DNA of 64,000 nt from Caulobacter sp. 17J80-11 (GCF_014349105.1 NZ_JACSJI010000011.1:1-64000), one strand, 5' to 3'. Positions 46,276 to 54,188 are shown, counted from the first letter of the stretch. The notes: generated by a model from the letters alone, not told the origin. Made by a program: numbers and translations.

Positions 46276-47504
46276 GCCGCCGCGCGCCCCTGGCCGGCGC
46301 GGCGCTCGCCGCCCTGCTGCTGGCCTTCACGACCGCCGGCGCCCCGCCGACCTGGTCGGAAGGCGAGCTGAAGACCCTGAAGAGCCTCTGGATCGCCCAG
46401 CTGGGCGCGCCGCCCGCCGATCCGTCCAACCGCGTCGCCGACGATCCCGCCGCGGCGCGGCTCGGCGAGGCCCTGTTCTCAGACGCGAGGCTGAGCGCGA
46501 ACGGGAAGGTGTCGTGCGCCAGCTGCCACCAGCCGGACCGCGCCTTCACCGACGCCCGCCCGACCGGCCGCGGGATCGGCGCCGGCGCGCGCCGCACCAT
46601 GCCGGTCGCGCCGGCGGCCTATTCGCCCTGGCAGTTCTGGGACGGCCGCGCCGACAGCCTGTGGGCCCAGGCGCTGGGGCCGGTGGAGAACCCCGTCGAG
46701 CACGGCTTCACACGGACCGAAGTCGCGCGCGTCGTGGCCGCCCACTACCGCGGTCCCTACGAAAGCCTGTTCGGGCCGATGCCCGACCTGAGCGACCGAC
46801 GCCGGTTTCCGCTGCGCGCCTCGCCGGTCGGCGACGCCGCGGCCCGGGCGGCCTGGGCGCGAATGACGCCGGCCGACCAGGCGGCCGTCGACCGGGTCTT
46901 CGCCGACTTCGGCAAGGCGGTGGCCGCCTACGAGCGCACCCTGAAGGTCCGCCCTGGCCGGTTCGACGACTACCTGGCCGGCGTGTTCGGCGCGCCGGGC
47001 CGGCACGCCAGCCTGTCGCCCGACGAAGCGGCGGGCCTGCGGCTGTTCATCGGCAAGGCCCGGTGCGCGACCTGCCACAACGGCCCGCTGCTCACCAACA
47101 ACGGCTTCGCCAACACCGGCGTCCCGGCGCGCCCGGGCGCGGCCCCTGACCACGGTCGCGCGGCCGGCGTGCGCCAGGTCGTGGACGATCCGTTCAACTG
47201 CAAGGGCCGGTACAGCGACGCGCAAGGCGAAGGCTGTGACGAGCTGGAGTTCGCGGTGGTCGACGATCCCGCCCAGGTCCGCGCTTACAAGGTCCCGTCG
47301 CTGCGGGGCGTCCGCCGGCGGGCGCCGTACATGCACGCCGGCCAGTTCGCGACCCTGGATCAGGTGCTCGACCACTACAGCCGCGCGCCCGCCGCGCCGG
47401 AGGGGGTGTCGGAGCTTCGGACGCTCGACCTCAGCGCCGACGAACGGCGTCAGATCGTAGCCTTCCTGCGCACCCTCGACGAACAACCGGAGCGCCGGCC
47501 ATGA
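46272..47504 (+). CDS. Di-haem cytochrome c peroxidase / MauG family protein
   Basis: A 410-residue secreted protein starting GTG 46272 with a signal peptide (LAGAALAALLLAFTTAGA). Two haem c motifs are present: CASCH near 77 and CATCH near 264. Other family marks are AYSPWQFWDGRADSLWAQA, GFTRTEVA, and the C-terminal [19 protein letters not shown]. It belongs to bacterial di-haem peroxidases, which reduce hydrogen peroxide with electrons from cytochrome c, or the related MauG enzymes; which one cannot be decided here. Coupled to the FixH-like gene before it and the PfpI gene after it. Confidence 0.9.
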   Translation: MSRRAPLAGAALAALLLAFTTAGAPPTWSEGELKTLKSLWIAQLGAPPADPSNRVADDPAAARLGEALFSDARLSANGKVSCASCHQPDRAFTDARPTGRGIGAGARRTMPVAPAAYSPWQFWDGRADSLWAQALGPVENPVEHGFTRTEVARVVAAHYRGPYESLFGPMPDLSDRRRFPLRASPVGDAAARAAWARMTPADQAAVDRVFADFGKAVAAYERTLKVRPGRFDDYLAGVFGAPGRHASLSPDEAAGLRLFIGKARCATCHNGPLLTNNGFANTGVPARPGAAPDHGRAAGVRQVVDDPFNCKGRYSDAQGEGCDELEFAVVDDPAQVRAYKVPSLRGVRRRAPYMHAGQFATLDQVLDHYSRAPAAPEGVSELRTLDLSADERRQIVAFLRTLDEQPERRP

Positions 47505-48142
47505 CCCATGATACCGCCCTGGCGTCCGCCCCGCCCCGGCGCGTCGCCGTGCTGATGTTCGACGACGTCGAGGTGCTCGACTTCGCCGGTCCGTTCGAGG
47601 TGTTCGGCGTCGCCCGCGGGCCCGAGGGGACCTTCGCCTTCGAGGTGTTCACCGTCGCCCTGGAGGCCGGCCCCGTGGTCGCGCGCAACGGCCTTTGCGT
47701 CGTCCCTCACGCCTGCGCCGCCGACCTCGGCCGCGTCGACGTGCTGGTCGTCCCAGGCGGCCGCGGCACGCGGCGTGAAATGGGCCGGCCCGAAATGCTC
47801 GAGTTCGTGCGGGCCGCCAGCGCGCAGGCGGAGATCACCCTGTCGGTCTGCACCGGCGCGCTGATCCTGGGGGCGGCGGGCCTGCTGCGCGGGCTGGCGG
47901 CGACCACGCACTACGCGGCGCTGAACGAACTGCGGGCGCTCGACTGCGCCCGGGTGCTGCCGCGGGCGCGGGTGGTGGACAACGGCCGGATCATGACCGC
48001 CACGGGGGTCAGCGCGGGCATCGACGGGGCGCTGCACGTCGTCTCCCGCACGCTCGGCGGGGCGCACGCGGTCGAGACCGCCCGCTACATGCAGTACGAC
48101 TGGCGCCGCCGCCGGATCGCCCGACGGAGCCGGGCGGTCTAG
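47501..48142 (+). CDS. DJ-1/PfpI family protein (cyclohexyl-isocyanide-hydratase-like)
   Basis: A 213-residue class I glutamine-amidotransferase-like fold. The nucleophile elbow is SVCTGALILGAAGLL near residue 125 with the catalytic Cys; the N-terminus has VLMFDDVEVLDFAGPFEVF with the acidic residue. TGVSAGIDGALHVV is shared with isonitrile hydratases and with the sensor half of GlxA regulators. ATG overlaps the peroxidase stop (ATGA). It converges on the GlxA-type regulator gene, overlapping by 4 bases. Confidence 0.87.
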   Translation: MTHDTALASAPPRRVAVLMFDDVEVLDFAGPFEVFGVARGPEGTFAFEVFTVALEAGPVVARNGLCVVPHACAADLGRVDVLVVPGGRGTRREMGRPEMLEFVRAASAQAEITLSVCTGALILGAAGLLRGLAATTHYAALNELRALDCARVLPRARVVDNGRIMTATGVSAGIDGALHVVSRTLGGAHAVETARYMQYDWRRRRIARRSRAV

Positions 48143-49131
48143 CCCGCCGCCGGTCGTCGGCCGAAGCGGGCGCGATAGTCCCCCGGCGTCGCGCCGACCC
48201 GCTTCTGGAAGGCGCGGTGGAGAGCGTCGGAACTGCCGAAGCCTGAACGCTCGGCGACGCGGGCCAGGGGCCAGTCGGAGGTCTCCAGCAGGGCCTTGGC
48301 GCGATCGACCCGGGCCATCTCGACGAAGGCGGCGGGCGTCGTGCCGGTCTCCTTCACGAAGATGCGGCTGAAGGTGCGCTCGGTCATGCCGACCTGGTCC
48401 GCGAGGCTGGGCAGGCTGCGGTCGCCGCTCGGGTCGGCGCTGACCTCGGCGATCAGGGTGCGGATCTTCGGCGTGGCCGCCGTCTGCACGTTCAGGCCCG
48501 CGCTGTACTGGGTCTGGCCGCCGGGCCGACGCATGAACAGGACGAGGTTGCGCGCCACCGCCAGCGCGACCTCCGGCCCGCAGTCGTCCTCGACGAAGGA
48601 CAGGCACAGGTCGATCCCCGCCGTGACCCCGGCGGAGGTGTAGAAGGGCGGATCGGCCACGAAGATCGCGTCGGGTTCCAGCCGCACCTCCGGCCGGAAG
48701 GCCCGCATGACCTCGCAGACCTCCCAGTGGGTGGTGGCGCGGCGGCCGTCGAGCATGCCCGCGGCGGCCAGCACGAAGGCGCCCGAACAGACGCTTCCCA
48801 CGCGCCGTGTGGTCCGCGCCCGATCGTTGAGCCAGGCCAGGATCGCGGCTTCGCCCATGGAGCGCAGGCCGGGCTCGTCGCCGCCGCCGACCAGGATGGT
48901 GTCGAGATCATCAGGCAGGTCGGCGAAGGCGACCGTGTCCGCCAGTTTCACGCCGGAATTGCAGACGATGTCGCCGCCGCTTGGCGAGGCGAGGATCGGC
49001 TCATAGGCGCGAACGCCGCTGAACCGGTTGGCCATGGCGAACACCTCGAACGGCCCGGTCAGGTCGAGGGATTGCACGCCGCGATAGCCGACGAGCGCGA
49101 TCTTGCGGGGCGGGGTCGAAGCGCAGGCCAT
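48139..49131 (-). CDS. GlxA-family AraC-type transcriptional regulator
   Basis: A 330-residue regulator. The N-terminal DJ-1/PfpI-like sensor domain (about 8-185) has LTGPFEVFAMAN and the elbow SVCSGAFVLAAAGML with Cys; the C-terminal AraC domain (about 220-325) has two helix-turn-helix units (SLADQVGMTERTFSRIF and WPLARVAERSGFGSSDALHRAF, in part). GlxA regulators control amine, nitrogen or formaldehyde-type pathways in other bacteria. The related PfpI protein next door is a likely target or functional partner. A 109-base gap separates it from the divergent membrane protein gene. Confidence 0.9.
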   Translation of the reverse strand: MACASTPPRKIALVGYRGVQSLDLTGPFEVFAMANRFSGVRAYEPILASPSGGDIVCNSGVKLADTVAFADLPDDLDTILVGGGDEPGLRSMGEAAILAWLNDRARTTRRVGSVCSGAFVLAAAGMLDGRRATTHWEVCEVMRAFRPEVRLEPDAIFVADPPFYTSAGVTAGIDLCLSFVEDDCGPEVALAVARNLVLFMRRPGGQTQYSAGLNVQTAATPKIRTLIAEVSADPSGDRSLPSLADQVGMTERTFSRIFVKETGTTPAAFVEMARVDRAKALLETSDWPLARVAERSGFGSSDALHRAFQKRVGATPGDYRARFGRRPAAG

Positions 49132-49240
49132 GGCGGAAAGTGCGGTTCATCCGTCGTTTCGGCAAGACCGCGCGCCGCCTACCAATCGCCTCGACGCCCG
49201 GCCAGCCCGGCCCGGGCGCGACAAGCCTCGGTGCGAGACC

Positions 49241-49648
49241 ATGGAATATCTGATCGGCGCCGGACTGGCGCTGGGCGTGGCCCTGCTCGGCGCCCTGACC
49301 CGTCACGACCGCCGACGCGCCTATTACCCGCTGATGCTGGTCGTCATCGCCGGCTGCTACGACGTCTTCGCCATCCGGGCCGGCTCCGCCTCCGCCCTCG
49401 GGCCCGAAACGCTCGGCCTGGTCGCCTTTGCGATCCTGGCGGCCATCGGCTTTCGGACCAGCCTATGGGTCGTGGTCGTGGGCCTGATCGCCCACGGCCT
49501 GTTCGACCTCCTGCGCGGCGACCAAATCGCCAACCCCGGCGTGCCGGTCTGGTGGCCGCCCTTCTGCTTCGCCTACGACCTGGCCACCGCGGCCTGGCTG
49601 GCCCAGAGGCTGCTGCGGGCGCGCTCGTCCGCGCCGACGGCGGCCTGA
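49241..49648 (+). CDS. Four-helix membrane protein, unknown function
   Basis: A 135-residue protein from ATG 49241 with four hydrophobic segments (LIGAGLALGVALLGAL, YYPLMLVVIAGCYDVFAI, LGLVAFAILAAIGF, LWVVVVGLIAHGLFDLL) and a final amphipathic helix with FCFAYDLATAAWLA. The conserved-looking HGLFDLLRG and WWPPFCFAYDL patterns recur in alphaproteobacterial proteins of unknown role. Frames extending upstream to 49103 are unlikely because the added part is charged and overlaps the regulator promoter region. Confidence 0.75.
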   Translation: MEYLIGAGLALGVALLGALTRHDRRRAYYPLMLVVIAGCYDVFAIRAGSASALGPETLGLVAFAILAAIGFRTSLWVVVVGLIAHGLFDLLRGDQIANPGVPVWWPPFCFAYDLATAAWLAQRLLRARSSAPTAA

Positions 49649-49762
49649 CCCTGGCCGCCCGCCTGACGCGCGCCCGCGCGTGGCGCAAATCGCGACTGAT
49701 CTGACATTTCCGCCAAAGCCGGGGCCGCCTACGGGTCGGGCCTCATCCCCCTGGAGCCGTCC

Positions 49763-50875
49763 ATGCGCAGCCTTCACACGCCCCTCGCCCTCGCGGCCCT
49801 GCTCGCCGCCCTTCCCGTCGCCGCGCCGGCGGCGACCCCGCCCGCTCCGGCGGCCGCCGTTTCCGCGCCCTCCGGCCTGGTCCTGCCCGCCCCCAAGGCG
49901 GGGCGCGCCCGGCCGCTCGTGGCCGTGGTCGCCGACGCGGCGGGGGCCGAGACCACGGACTTCCTGATCCCTTACGGCGTGCTGAAGGAGTCCGGCGAAG
50001 CCGATGTGATCGCCCTTTCCACGACCGCGGACACGGTGCAGCTGCGCGCGACCGTGAAGATCCAGCCCGAGCAGACCCTGGCGCAGTTCGATGCGGCCCA
50101 GCCGGCCGGCGCCGACATCGTGGTCGTGCCCGCCCAGCTGAATCCGAAGAGCCCGGCCCTGATCGCCTGGATCCGCGCCCAGGCCGGAAAGGGGGCGGTC
50201 GTCGTCTCTGTGTGCGAGGGCGCGCGCGTCCTGGCCGCGGCCGGCCTGCTCGACGGCAAGCAGGCGACCACCCACTACTCGGCCCTCGACGAGCTCGCCA
50301 AGGCCTACCCGCGGACGACCTGGGTGCGCGACCGGCGCTGGGTGCAGGACGGCGCCGTGATCTCGACCACCGGCGTTTCCGCCTCAATCCCGGTGTCCCT
50401 GGCGCTGGTCGAAGCCATCGCCGGCCGGCCGACCGCGGAGGCGACGGCGGCCCGGCTGGGTGCGGGCGACTGGTCCCCGCGTCACCGGACCTCCGAATTC
50501 CGCCTCGGGTTCACCGACTACGCCGTGGCCGCGGGCAATCTCCTGGCGATCTGGGATCACGACACCGTCGAGGCGCCGCTGAGCGAGGGCGTCGACGAGA
50601 TCGCGCTCGGCCTGCAGACCGACGCCTGGCGGCGCAGCTTCCGGGCGAAGGTTCTCGTGGCCGGCCCGGCCCCCGTCCACTCGCGCCACGGCCTGGTGAT
50701 CCTGCCCGACGCCCCGCACCAGCCCGGCGCGGAGGTGCTGAAAACTCCCGCCGGCGGGTCGGCGCGCGTGCTGGACCAGTCGCTGGCCGAGATGAACCGC
50801 CGCTATGGCCCGAGGACGGCGCGGCTCGCCTGGCTGGGGCTGGAGTACGGGCGGGCGGACGGCGCCAGGCACTAA
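49763..50875 (+). CDS. Secreted DJ-1/PfpI family protein
   Basis: A 370-residue protein with an apparent signal peptide (ALAALLAALPVAAPA) and GGAG before the ATG. The DJ-1 domain (about 50-220) has the elbow VVSVCEGARVLAAAGLL near residue 152 with the Cys, and ISTTGVSASIPVSLALVEAI like GlxA sensor domains. The C-terminal 150 residues form a second region (about 240-340: GVDEIALGLQTDAWRR, LVILPDAPHQPG) but no DNA-binding domain. It resembles the transmembrane/periplasmic DJ-1 proteins that neighbour GlxA regulators. Substrate unknown. Confidence 0.82.
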   Translation: MRSLHTPLALAALLAALPVAAPAATPPAPAAAVSAPSGLVLPAPKAGRARPLVAVVADAAGAETTDFLIPYGVLKESGEADVIALSTTADTVQLRATVKIQPEQTLAQFDAAQPAGADIVVVPAQLNPKSPALIAWIRAQAGKGAVVVSVCEGARVLAAAGLLDGKQATTHYSALDELAKAYPRTTWVRDRRWVQDGAVISTTGVSASIPVSLALVEAIAGRPTAEATAARLGAGDWSPRHRTSEFRLGFTDYAVAAGNLLAIWDHDTVEAPLSEGVDEIALGLQTDAWRRSFRAKVLVAGPAPVHSRHGLVILPDAPHQPGAEVLKTPAGGSARVLDQSLAEMNRRYGPRTARLAWLGLEYGRADGARH

Positions 50876-50912
50876 CGCGCCGCCGCCGGCCCTCCGGTCA
50901 GGCCGCAAACGC

Positions 50913-50943
50913 AAAAAGCCCCGGCCGAGGCCGGGGCTTTTTT
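50913..50943. terminator. Bidirectional Rho-independent terminator
   Basis: Fourteen-base arms AAAAAGCCCCGGCC / GGCCGGGGCTTTTT around a GA loop, with A and T runs on both sides. It can end both the plus-strand DJ-1 gene and the minus-strand tRNA-Val transcript. Confidence 0.9.
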
Positions 50944-50954
50944 GTGTGTGGAAA

Positions 50955-51029
<75 letters not shown>

Positions 51030-51031
51030 GC

Positions 51032-51365
51032 CCGGGAAGGAGCGGTCATATAGCCGGGTCTCGAAGCGTCAGCAAGCCGAATGTGACGCGTTCGCCGCTT
51101 TGTCGCGGATCCTTGGTCCAGGCTGAATTTTCAAGGCTTCAGGGGGCGGCGAGCGCTCTCAGACGACGCCACGTCGAGGCCCGGCGGGAACAACTGCGCC
51201 GCTTCGCCGGTTGAGCCGCCACGGTCAATTCCGCCTGCGTAGATTTCCCGTGCGGCGGCCCAGTCCCAGCGGCGTCAGCTTTACCGATTTTCCAGCAACG
51301 GCCGCGTCCGGCTCCGGGCTGCGGCCCCGAACGGCGCGCCTGTCCGGCTGCGCCGCGGAGGCGCC
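51032..51365. other. Gap between tRNA-Val and the transglutaminase-like gene
   Basis: About 334 bases. The left end holds the tRNA promoter (51047-51075, minus strand). The remainder is GC-rich with no recognisable gene; a short plus-strand frame at 51211-51423 is Arg/Pro/Ser-rich, overlaps the next gene in another frame and lacks a ribosome site. Confidence 0.5.
51047..51075 (-). promoter_or_regulatory. tRNA-Val promoter
   Basis: On the minus strand TTGCTG (51075-51070) and TATATG (51052-51047) are separated by exactly 17 bases. The -10 ends 18 bases before the tRNA 5' end. Confidence 0.7.
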
Positions 51366-51815
51366 ATGCCCGCTCGATCCCTCGTGCGGCGTGCGCCCGG
51401 CCTTGTCCTGCGTGCGGGCCTGATCGCGGCGGCGGCGCTGACCGTCGGCGCCGGTCGACGGCCTGACGACCAGGACCTGCTGCGCCGGGTCAACGCCGAG
51501 GTGAACCGCTCGATCCGCTACGAGGCGGAGCCGCCCGGCCAGGACGTGGTCCGCTTCGGCCCGCGCCGGGGCGACTGCGAGGACTACGCCGAGACCAAGC
51601 GCATCCGCCTGATCGCCGCGGGCTGGCCGAGGCGCGCGCTGCGCGTGCAGAGCGTGAGCCTGCGCAGCGGCGAGTGTCACGCCGTGCTGGTCGCCGCGGA
51701 CGCGCAAGGGCGCCGCTGGGTGCTCGACAACCGGACCTCCGGCGTGGAGACGGTCGAGCAGACCGGGCGGCGCTACAGCTGGGACAATTGCGATGGCCGC
51801 GACCGCGGCCGTTGA
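51366..51815 (+). CDS. Short transglutaminase-like cysteine peptidase (BTLCP family)
   Basis: A 149-residue protein with GGAGG before ATG 51366, an N-terminal signal or anchor helix (LVLRAGLIAAAALTVGA), and the catalytic set Cys in GDCEDYAETKR near residue 70, His in ECHAVLVA near 104 and Asp/Asn in WVLDNRTS near 119. The order C-H-D matches bacterial transglutaminase-like cysteine proteinases (the LapG-related family). It is shorter than the usual 180-220 residues, lacking much of the N-terminal part. It converges with cpdR, 8 bases away. Confidence 0.83.
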   Translation: MPARSLVRRAPGLVLRAGLIAAAALTVGAGRRPDDQDLLRRVNAEVNRSIRYEAEPPGQDVVRFGPRRGDCEDYAETKRIRLIAAGWPRRALRVQSVSLRSGECHAVLVAADAQGRRWVLDNRTSGVETVEQTGRRYSWDNCDGRDRGR

Positions 51816-51823
51816 GGGCGGAC

Positions 51824-52180
51824 TTAGGCCGCGACCATGCGCTCCACCTCGGCGACCAGGTCGCGCAGGTGGACGGGCTTGGACAGCACCTTGGCCTGCG
51901 GCGCGGTCTGGGCCGCCGTCAGGGCCACGGCGGCGAAGCCGGTGATGAACATGATGCGCAGGTCGGGCTGGCGGGCGCCGGCCTCGCGCGCGACCTCGAT
52001 GCCGTCGGCGCCGGGCATGACGATGTCGGTCAGCAGCAGGTCGTAGGGACCCTCGTCGAGAGCCCCCACGGCGGCGTCGCCGTCGGCGCAGGACACCACT
52101 TCGTGGCCGGCCCGCTCCAGCGCGCGGGCGAGGAAGCTGCGGAGGGAGTCGTCGTCTTCGGCCAGCAGGATGCGCGCCAT
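51824..52180 (-). CDS. cpdR: CpdR single-domain response regulator
   Basis: A 118-residue receiver-only protein: acidic pocket LAEDDDSLRSFLARALERAGHEV (in part), phospho-Asp D52 in LLLTDIVMPG, the TGFAAVAL loop and Lys in KVLSKPVHLRDLV. The sequence is close to Caulobacter CpdR throughout, including TGFAAVAL. Unphosphorylated CpdR docks ClpXP at the cell pole and primes degradation of PdeA, and indirectly CtrA; the CckA-ChpT phosphorelay controls it. It is divergent from an N-formylglutamate amidohydrolase gene, with an inverted repeat between them. Confidence 0.93.
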   Translation of the reverse strand: MARILLAEDDDSLRSFLARALERAGHEVVSCADGDAAVGALDEGPYDLLLTDIVMPGADGIEVAREAGARQPDLRIMFITGFAAVALTAAQTAPQAKVLSKPVHLRDLVAEVERMVAA

Positions 52181-52224
52181 GGCGGGGTGGTCTTCCGGAT
52201 TCCGGGATCAATCTGGCGTCAAGC

Positions 52225-52242
52225 TTACCGCGAACTCGGTAA
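52225..52242. promoter_or_regulatory. Perfect inverted repeat between cpdR and the amidohydrolase gene
   Basis: TTACCG-N6-CGGTAA is a perfect dyad located 45 bases upstream of cpdR and 81 bases upstream of the divergent gene. Its half-sites are unlike the full CtrA box. It could be an operator for either gene; the binding protein is unknown. Confidence 0.4.
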
Positions 52243-52322
52243 ACCGGCGATGAAAACCGCAGCGTTTGCGCACAGGTTTCAGGCGCGTTGACCTGGGCGC
52301 CGCAGGCTCCGATCATCGGCCC

Positions 52323-53234
52323 ATGACCGTCGTCGAGCCGATCTTCGCCGCCCAGCCCGATTCCGAGCCGGAGGCGACGACGCCGTTCGAACTCAGCCTG
52401 CCCGAGCGCACGTCCTCGCCGCTGGTGTTCGCCTCGCCGCATTCGGGCCGGATCTATCCGGACGACCTGGTGGCCGCCTCGGCGCTGGACGCCCTGGCGC
52501 TGCGGCGGTCGGAGGACGCCTTCGTCGACCGCTTCGTGATGGGCGCGCGCGAGCACGGCGTCGCCGCCATCGCCTGCGGGGTGGCGCGGGCCTATGTCGA
52601 CGTCAATCGCGACCCCTGGGAGCTGGACCCGGCCATGTTCGAGGACGCCCTGCCGGCCTTCGCCCGCTCGCAGAGCGCGCGGGTGGCGGCCGGGCTGGGC
52701 TCGATCGCGAAGGTGGTCGGCGAGGGGCAGGCGATCTATCGGCGCAAGCTGCGCTTCTCGGAAGCCGCGGGCCGCATCGCGCGGGTCCACGCGCCCTATC
52801 ATCAGGCGCTGAGGGGGCTGGTCGAGGCGGCGCACGAAGGCTTCGGCCGGGCGGTGCTGATCGACTGGCATTCCATGCCGTCAGCCGCGGTGAAGGCCGA
52901 GCAGCGGCGCGGGCGCGGCCGCCCCGACGTGGTGCTGGGCGACCGGCACGGCGAGGCCTGCGCGCGCGGGCTGACCGCCCTGGTCCGGCGCGAGTTCGAA
53001 GCCATGGGCTATGCGGTGGCGCTGAACCGCCCCTACGCCGGCGGCTACACCACCCAGAGCTACGGCCGCCCGGCCGAAGGCCGTCACGCCCTGCAGATCG
53101 AGCTGAACCGGTCCCTATACCTGGACGAGGCGCGCCTGGAGCCGGCGGCCGGCTTCGAGCGGCTGAAGGCCGATCTGGACCGCCTGGCCGTGACCCTCGC
53201 GGCGGCCGACTGGAGCGCGGTGCTGCGGGGCTGA
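52323..53234 (+). CDS. N-formylglutamate amidohydrolase family protein
   Basis: A 303-residue zinc-hydrolase-like protein from ATG 52323. Family features are LVFASPHSGRIYP near 37, DAFVDRFV near 67, ARAYVDVNRDPWELD near 92 and LIDWHSMPS near 183, then LQIELNRSLYLDE. These match the HutG-type (N-formylglutamate deformylase) fold. No other hut genes are nearby, so a role in histidine catabolism is not supported by context and it may act on other N-formyl or N-acyl amino acids. Confidence 0.87.
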   Translation: MTVVEPIFAAQPDSEPEATTPFELSLPERTSSPLVFASPHSGRIYPDDLVAASALDALALRRSEDAFVDRFVMGAREHGVAAIACGVARAYVDVNRDPWELDPAMFEDALPAFARSQSARVAAGLGSIAKVVGEGQAIYRRKLRFSEAAGRIARVHAPYHQALRGLVEAAHEGFGRAVLIDWHSMPSAAVKAEQRRGRGRPDVVLGDRHGEACARGLTALVRREFEAMGYAVALNRPYAGGYTTQSYGRPAEGRHALQIELNRSLYLDEARLEPAAGFERLKADLDRLAVTLAAADWSAVLRG

Positions 53235-53243
53235 GCGCCGGGC

Positions 53244-53272
53244 AAAAAAAAGCCGCGCTAAAAAGCGCGGCT
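53244..53272 (-). terminator. Rho-independent terminator of the predicted sRNA
   Basis: AGCCGCGCT and AGCGCGGCT form a perfect 9-bp stem; on the minus strand the hairpin is followed by eight T residues. No protein gene on that strand ends nearby, which supports a separate short transcript. On the plus strand it lacks a T run, so it is not a strong terminator for the amidohydrolase gene. Confidence 0.88.
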
Positions 53273-53332
53273 GTGAAGTCAATAGGGAGGAAACGCCCAG
53301 GAAGGGCAATCGGCGCCGCGAAGCGCCGAACA
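53244..53332 (-). ncRNA. Predicted small regulatory RNA (~90 nt)
   Basis: On the minus strand, a sigma-70 promoter with ideal spacing is followed by about 90 bases that fold into three ordered elements. Hairpin 1 is TCGGCGC/GCGCCGA (53310-53329), hairpin 2 is GCCC/GGGC (53295-53307), then an unpaired stretch contains TTTCCTCCCTATTGAC with an anti-Shine-Dalgarno CCTCC, and the last hairpin (53251-53272) runs into eight T. No protein frame fits. The architecture is that of a trans-acting sRNA that pairs with ribosome binding sites. The transcription start near 53332 is inferred from the -10. Confidence 0.75.
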
Positions 53333-53337
53333 CCCCC

Positions 53338-53366
53338 TCTATACGTTGCGGCGCAAAACGGATCAA
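53338..53366 (-). promoter_or_regulatory. Sigma-70-type promoter of the predicted sRNA
   Basis: On the minus strand TTGATC (53366-53361) and TATAGA (53343-53338) are separated by exactly 17 bases and point into the predicted sRNA. Confidence 0.72.
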
Positions 53367-53486
53367 GCGTAACTTTGCGAAGTTTCGATCACGCGTTGTT
53401 ACGAGGCGCTGCAAAACCCCTTTTGTGACAAGCTTGTGGCGGCGAAGCTGAAATGCTGCACCTGCGAAGAGTGTTTGACGCCGCCG

Positions 53487-54188
53487 TCAAATCGCCTCGT
53501 CGCCGGCCTCCAGCAGACTCCGCGCCTTGCGTACGCCGAGCGCCGCAGGAGCGTGCGACTGACGCCAGGCCAGCAGGGCCACGGCCCCCAGGGTGGCGCC
53601 CAGGAAGTAGGCGGGGCCGAACAGCCAGGCCGCGGCGGCCAGGGCGAAGTAGTAGCCGCGCACCCCCTGGCTGAAGGCCGACAGCGCCGGGTTCAGCACG
53701 GTGGCGGCCGCCTCGGCGAAGACTTCGGCCTTTTCCGGCGCCATGCCCTCGGGCGCGGCGCCCATCAGGGCGAGGGTGTAGTTCAGCTGGCGGATCGACC
53801 AGATGAAGTTCAGGAAGCCGCGCGCCAGGCAGACGATCACCAGGGCCAGCTTGGCTTCGAACAGCACGCTCGAGGCGCCGCGTGGCACGATGCCCAGCTC
53901 CACCCCGCTGCGCAGCACCTCGCCGCCGAACAGGGCCCCGGCGACCGCCGCGATCAGGATCAGGTTGGCCGAGCCGAAGAACGAGGCCGAATTGATGGTG
54001 TGGCCGAGCAGCTGGCTGTCCATCAGGCGCAGCTCGCGGCGCGCCATGGCCCGCATCCAGGCCAGCCGCACGACGGTCATGTCGGTGACCAGGGCGCCCG
54101 AGCGGTGCGAAAGCCGCCGCAGGATGCGCTCGTAACCGAACCAGCAGACGACGAACGCCGCCAGCGCGGCCCAGTCCAACGGAGTCAT
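53487..54188 (-). CDS. DUF599 domain-containing membrane protein
   Basis: A 233-residue protein with an N-terminal helix (LDWAALAAFVVCWFGYE), then SFFGSANLILIAAVAGALFG near 75, a helix near 115 (AKLALVIVCLARGFLNFIWSIRQLNY in part) and a C-terminal helix pair. The MTVVRLAWMRAMARRELRLMDSQ segment (in part) and NSASFFGS are DUF599 signatures. Function unknown. It begins divergently from the pyrophosphatase gene and its 3' side faces the predicted sRNA. Confidence 0.85.
   Translation of the reverse strand: MTPLDWAALAAFVVCWFGYERILRRLSHRSGALVTDMTVVRLAWMRAMARRELRLMDSQLLGHTINSASFFGSANLILIAAVAGALFGGEVLRSGVELGIVPRGASSVLFEAKLALVIVCLARGFLNFIWSIRQLNYTLALMGAAPEGMAPEKAEVFAEAAATVLNPALSAFSQGVRGYYFALAAAAWLFGPAYFLGATLGAVALLAWRQSHAPAALGVRKARSLLEAGDEAI

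Noticed and set aside
51211..51423. Short plus-strand frame upstream of the transglutaminase-like gene.
   Set aside because: Overlaps the real start in another frame and lacks a ribosome site and any domain.
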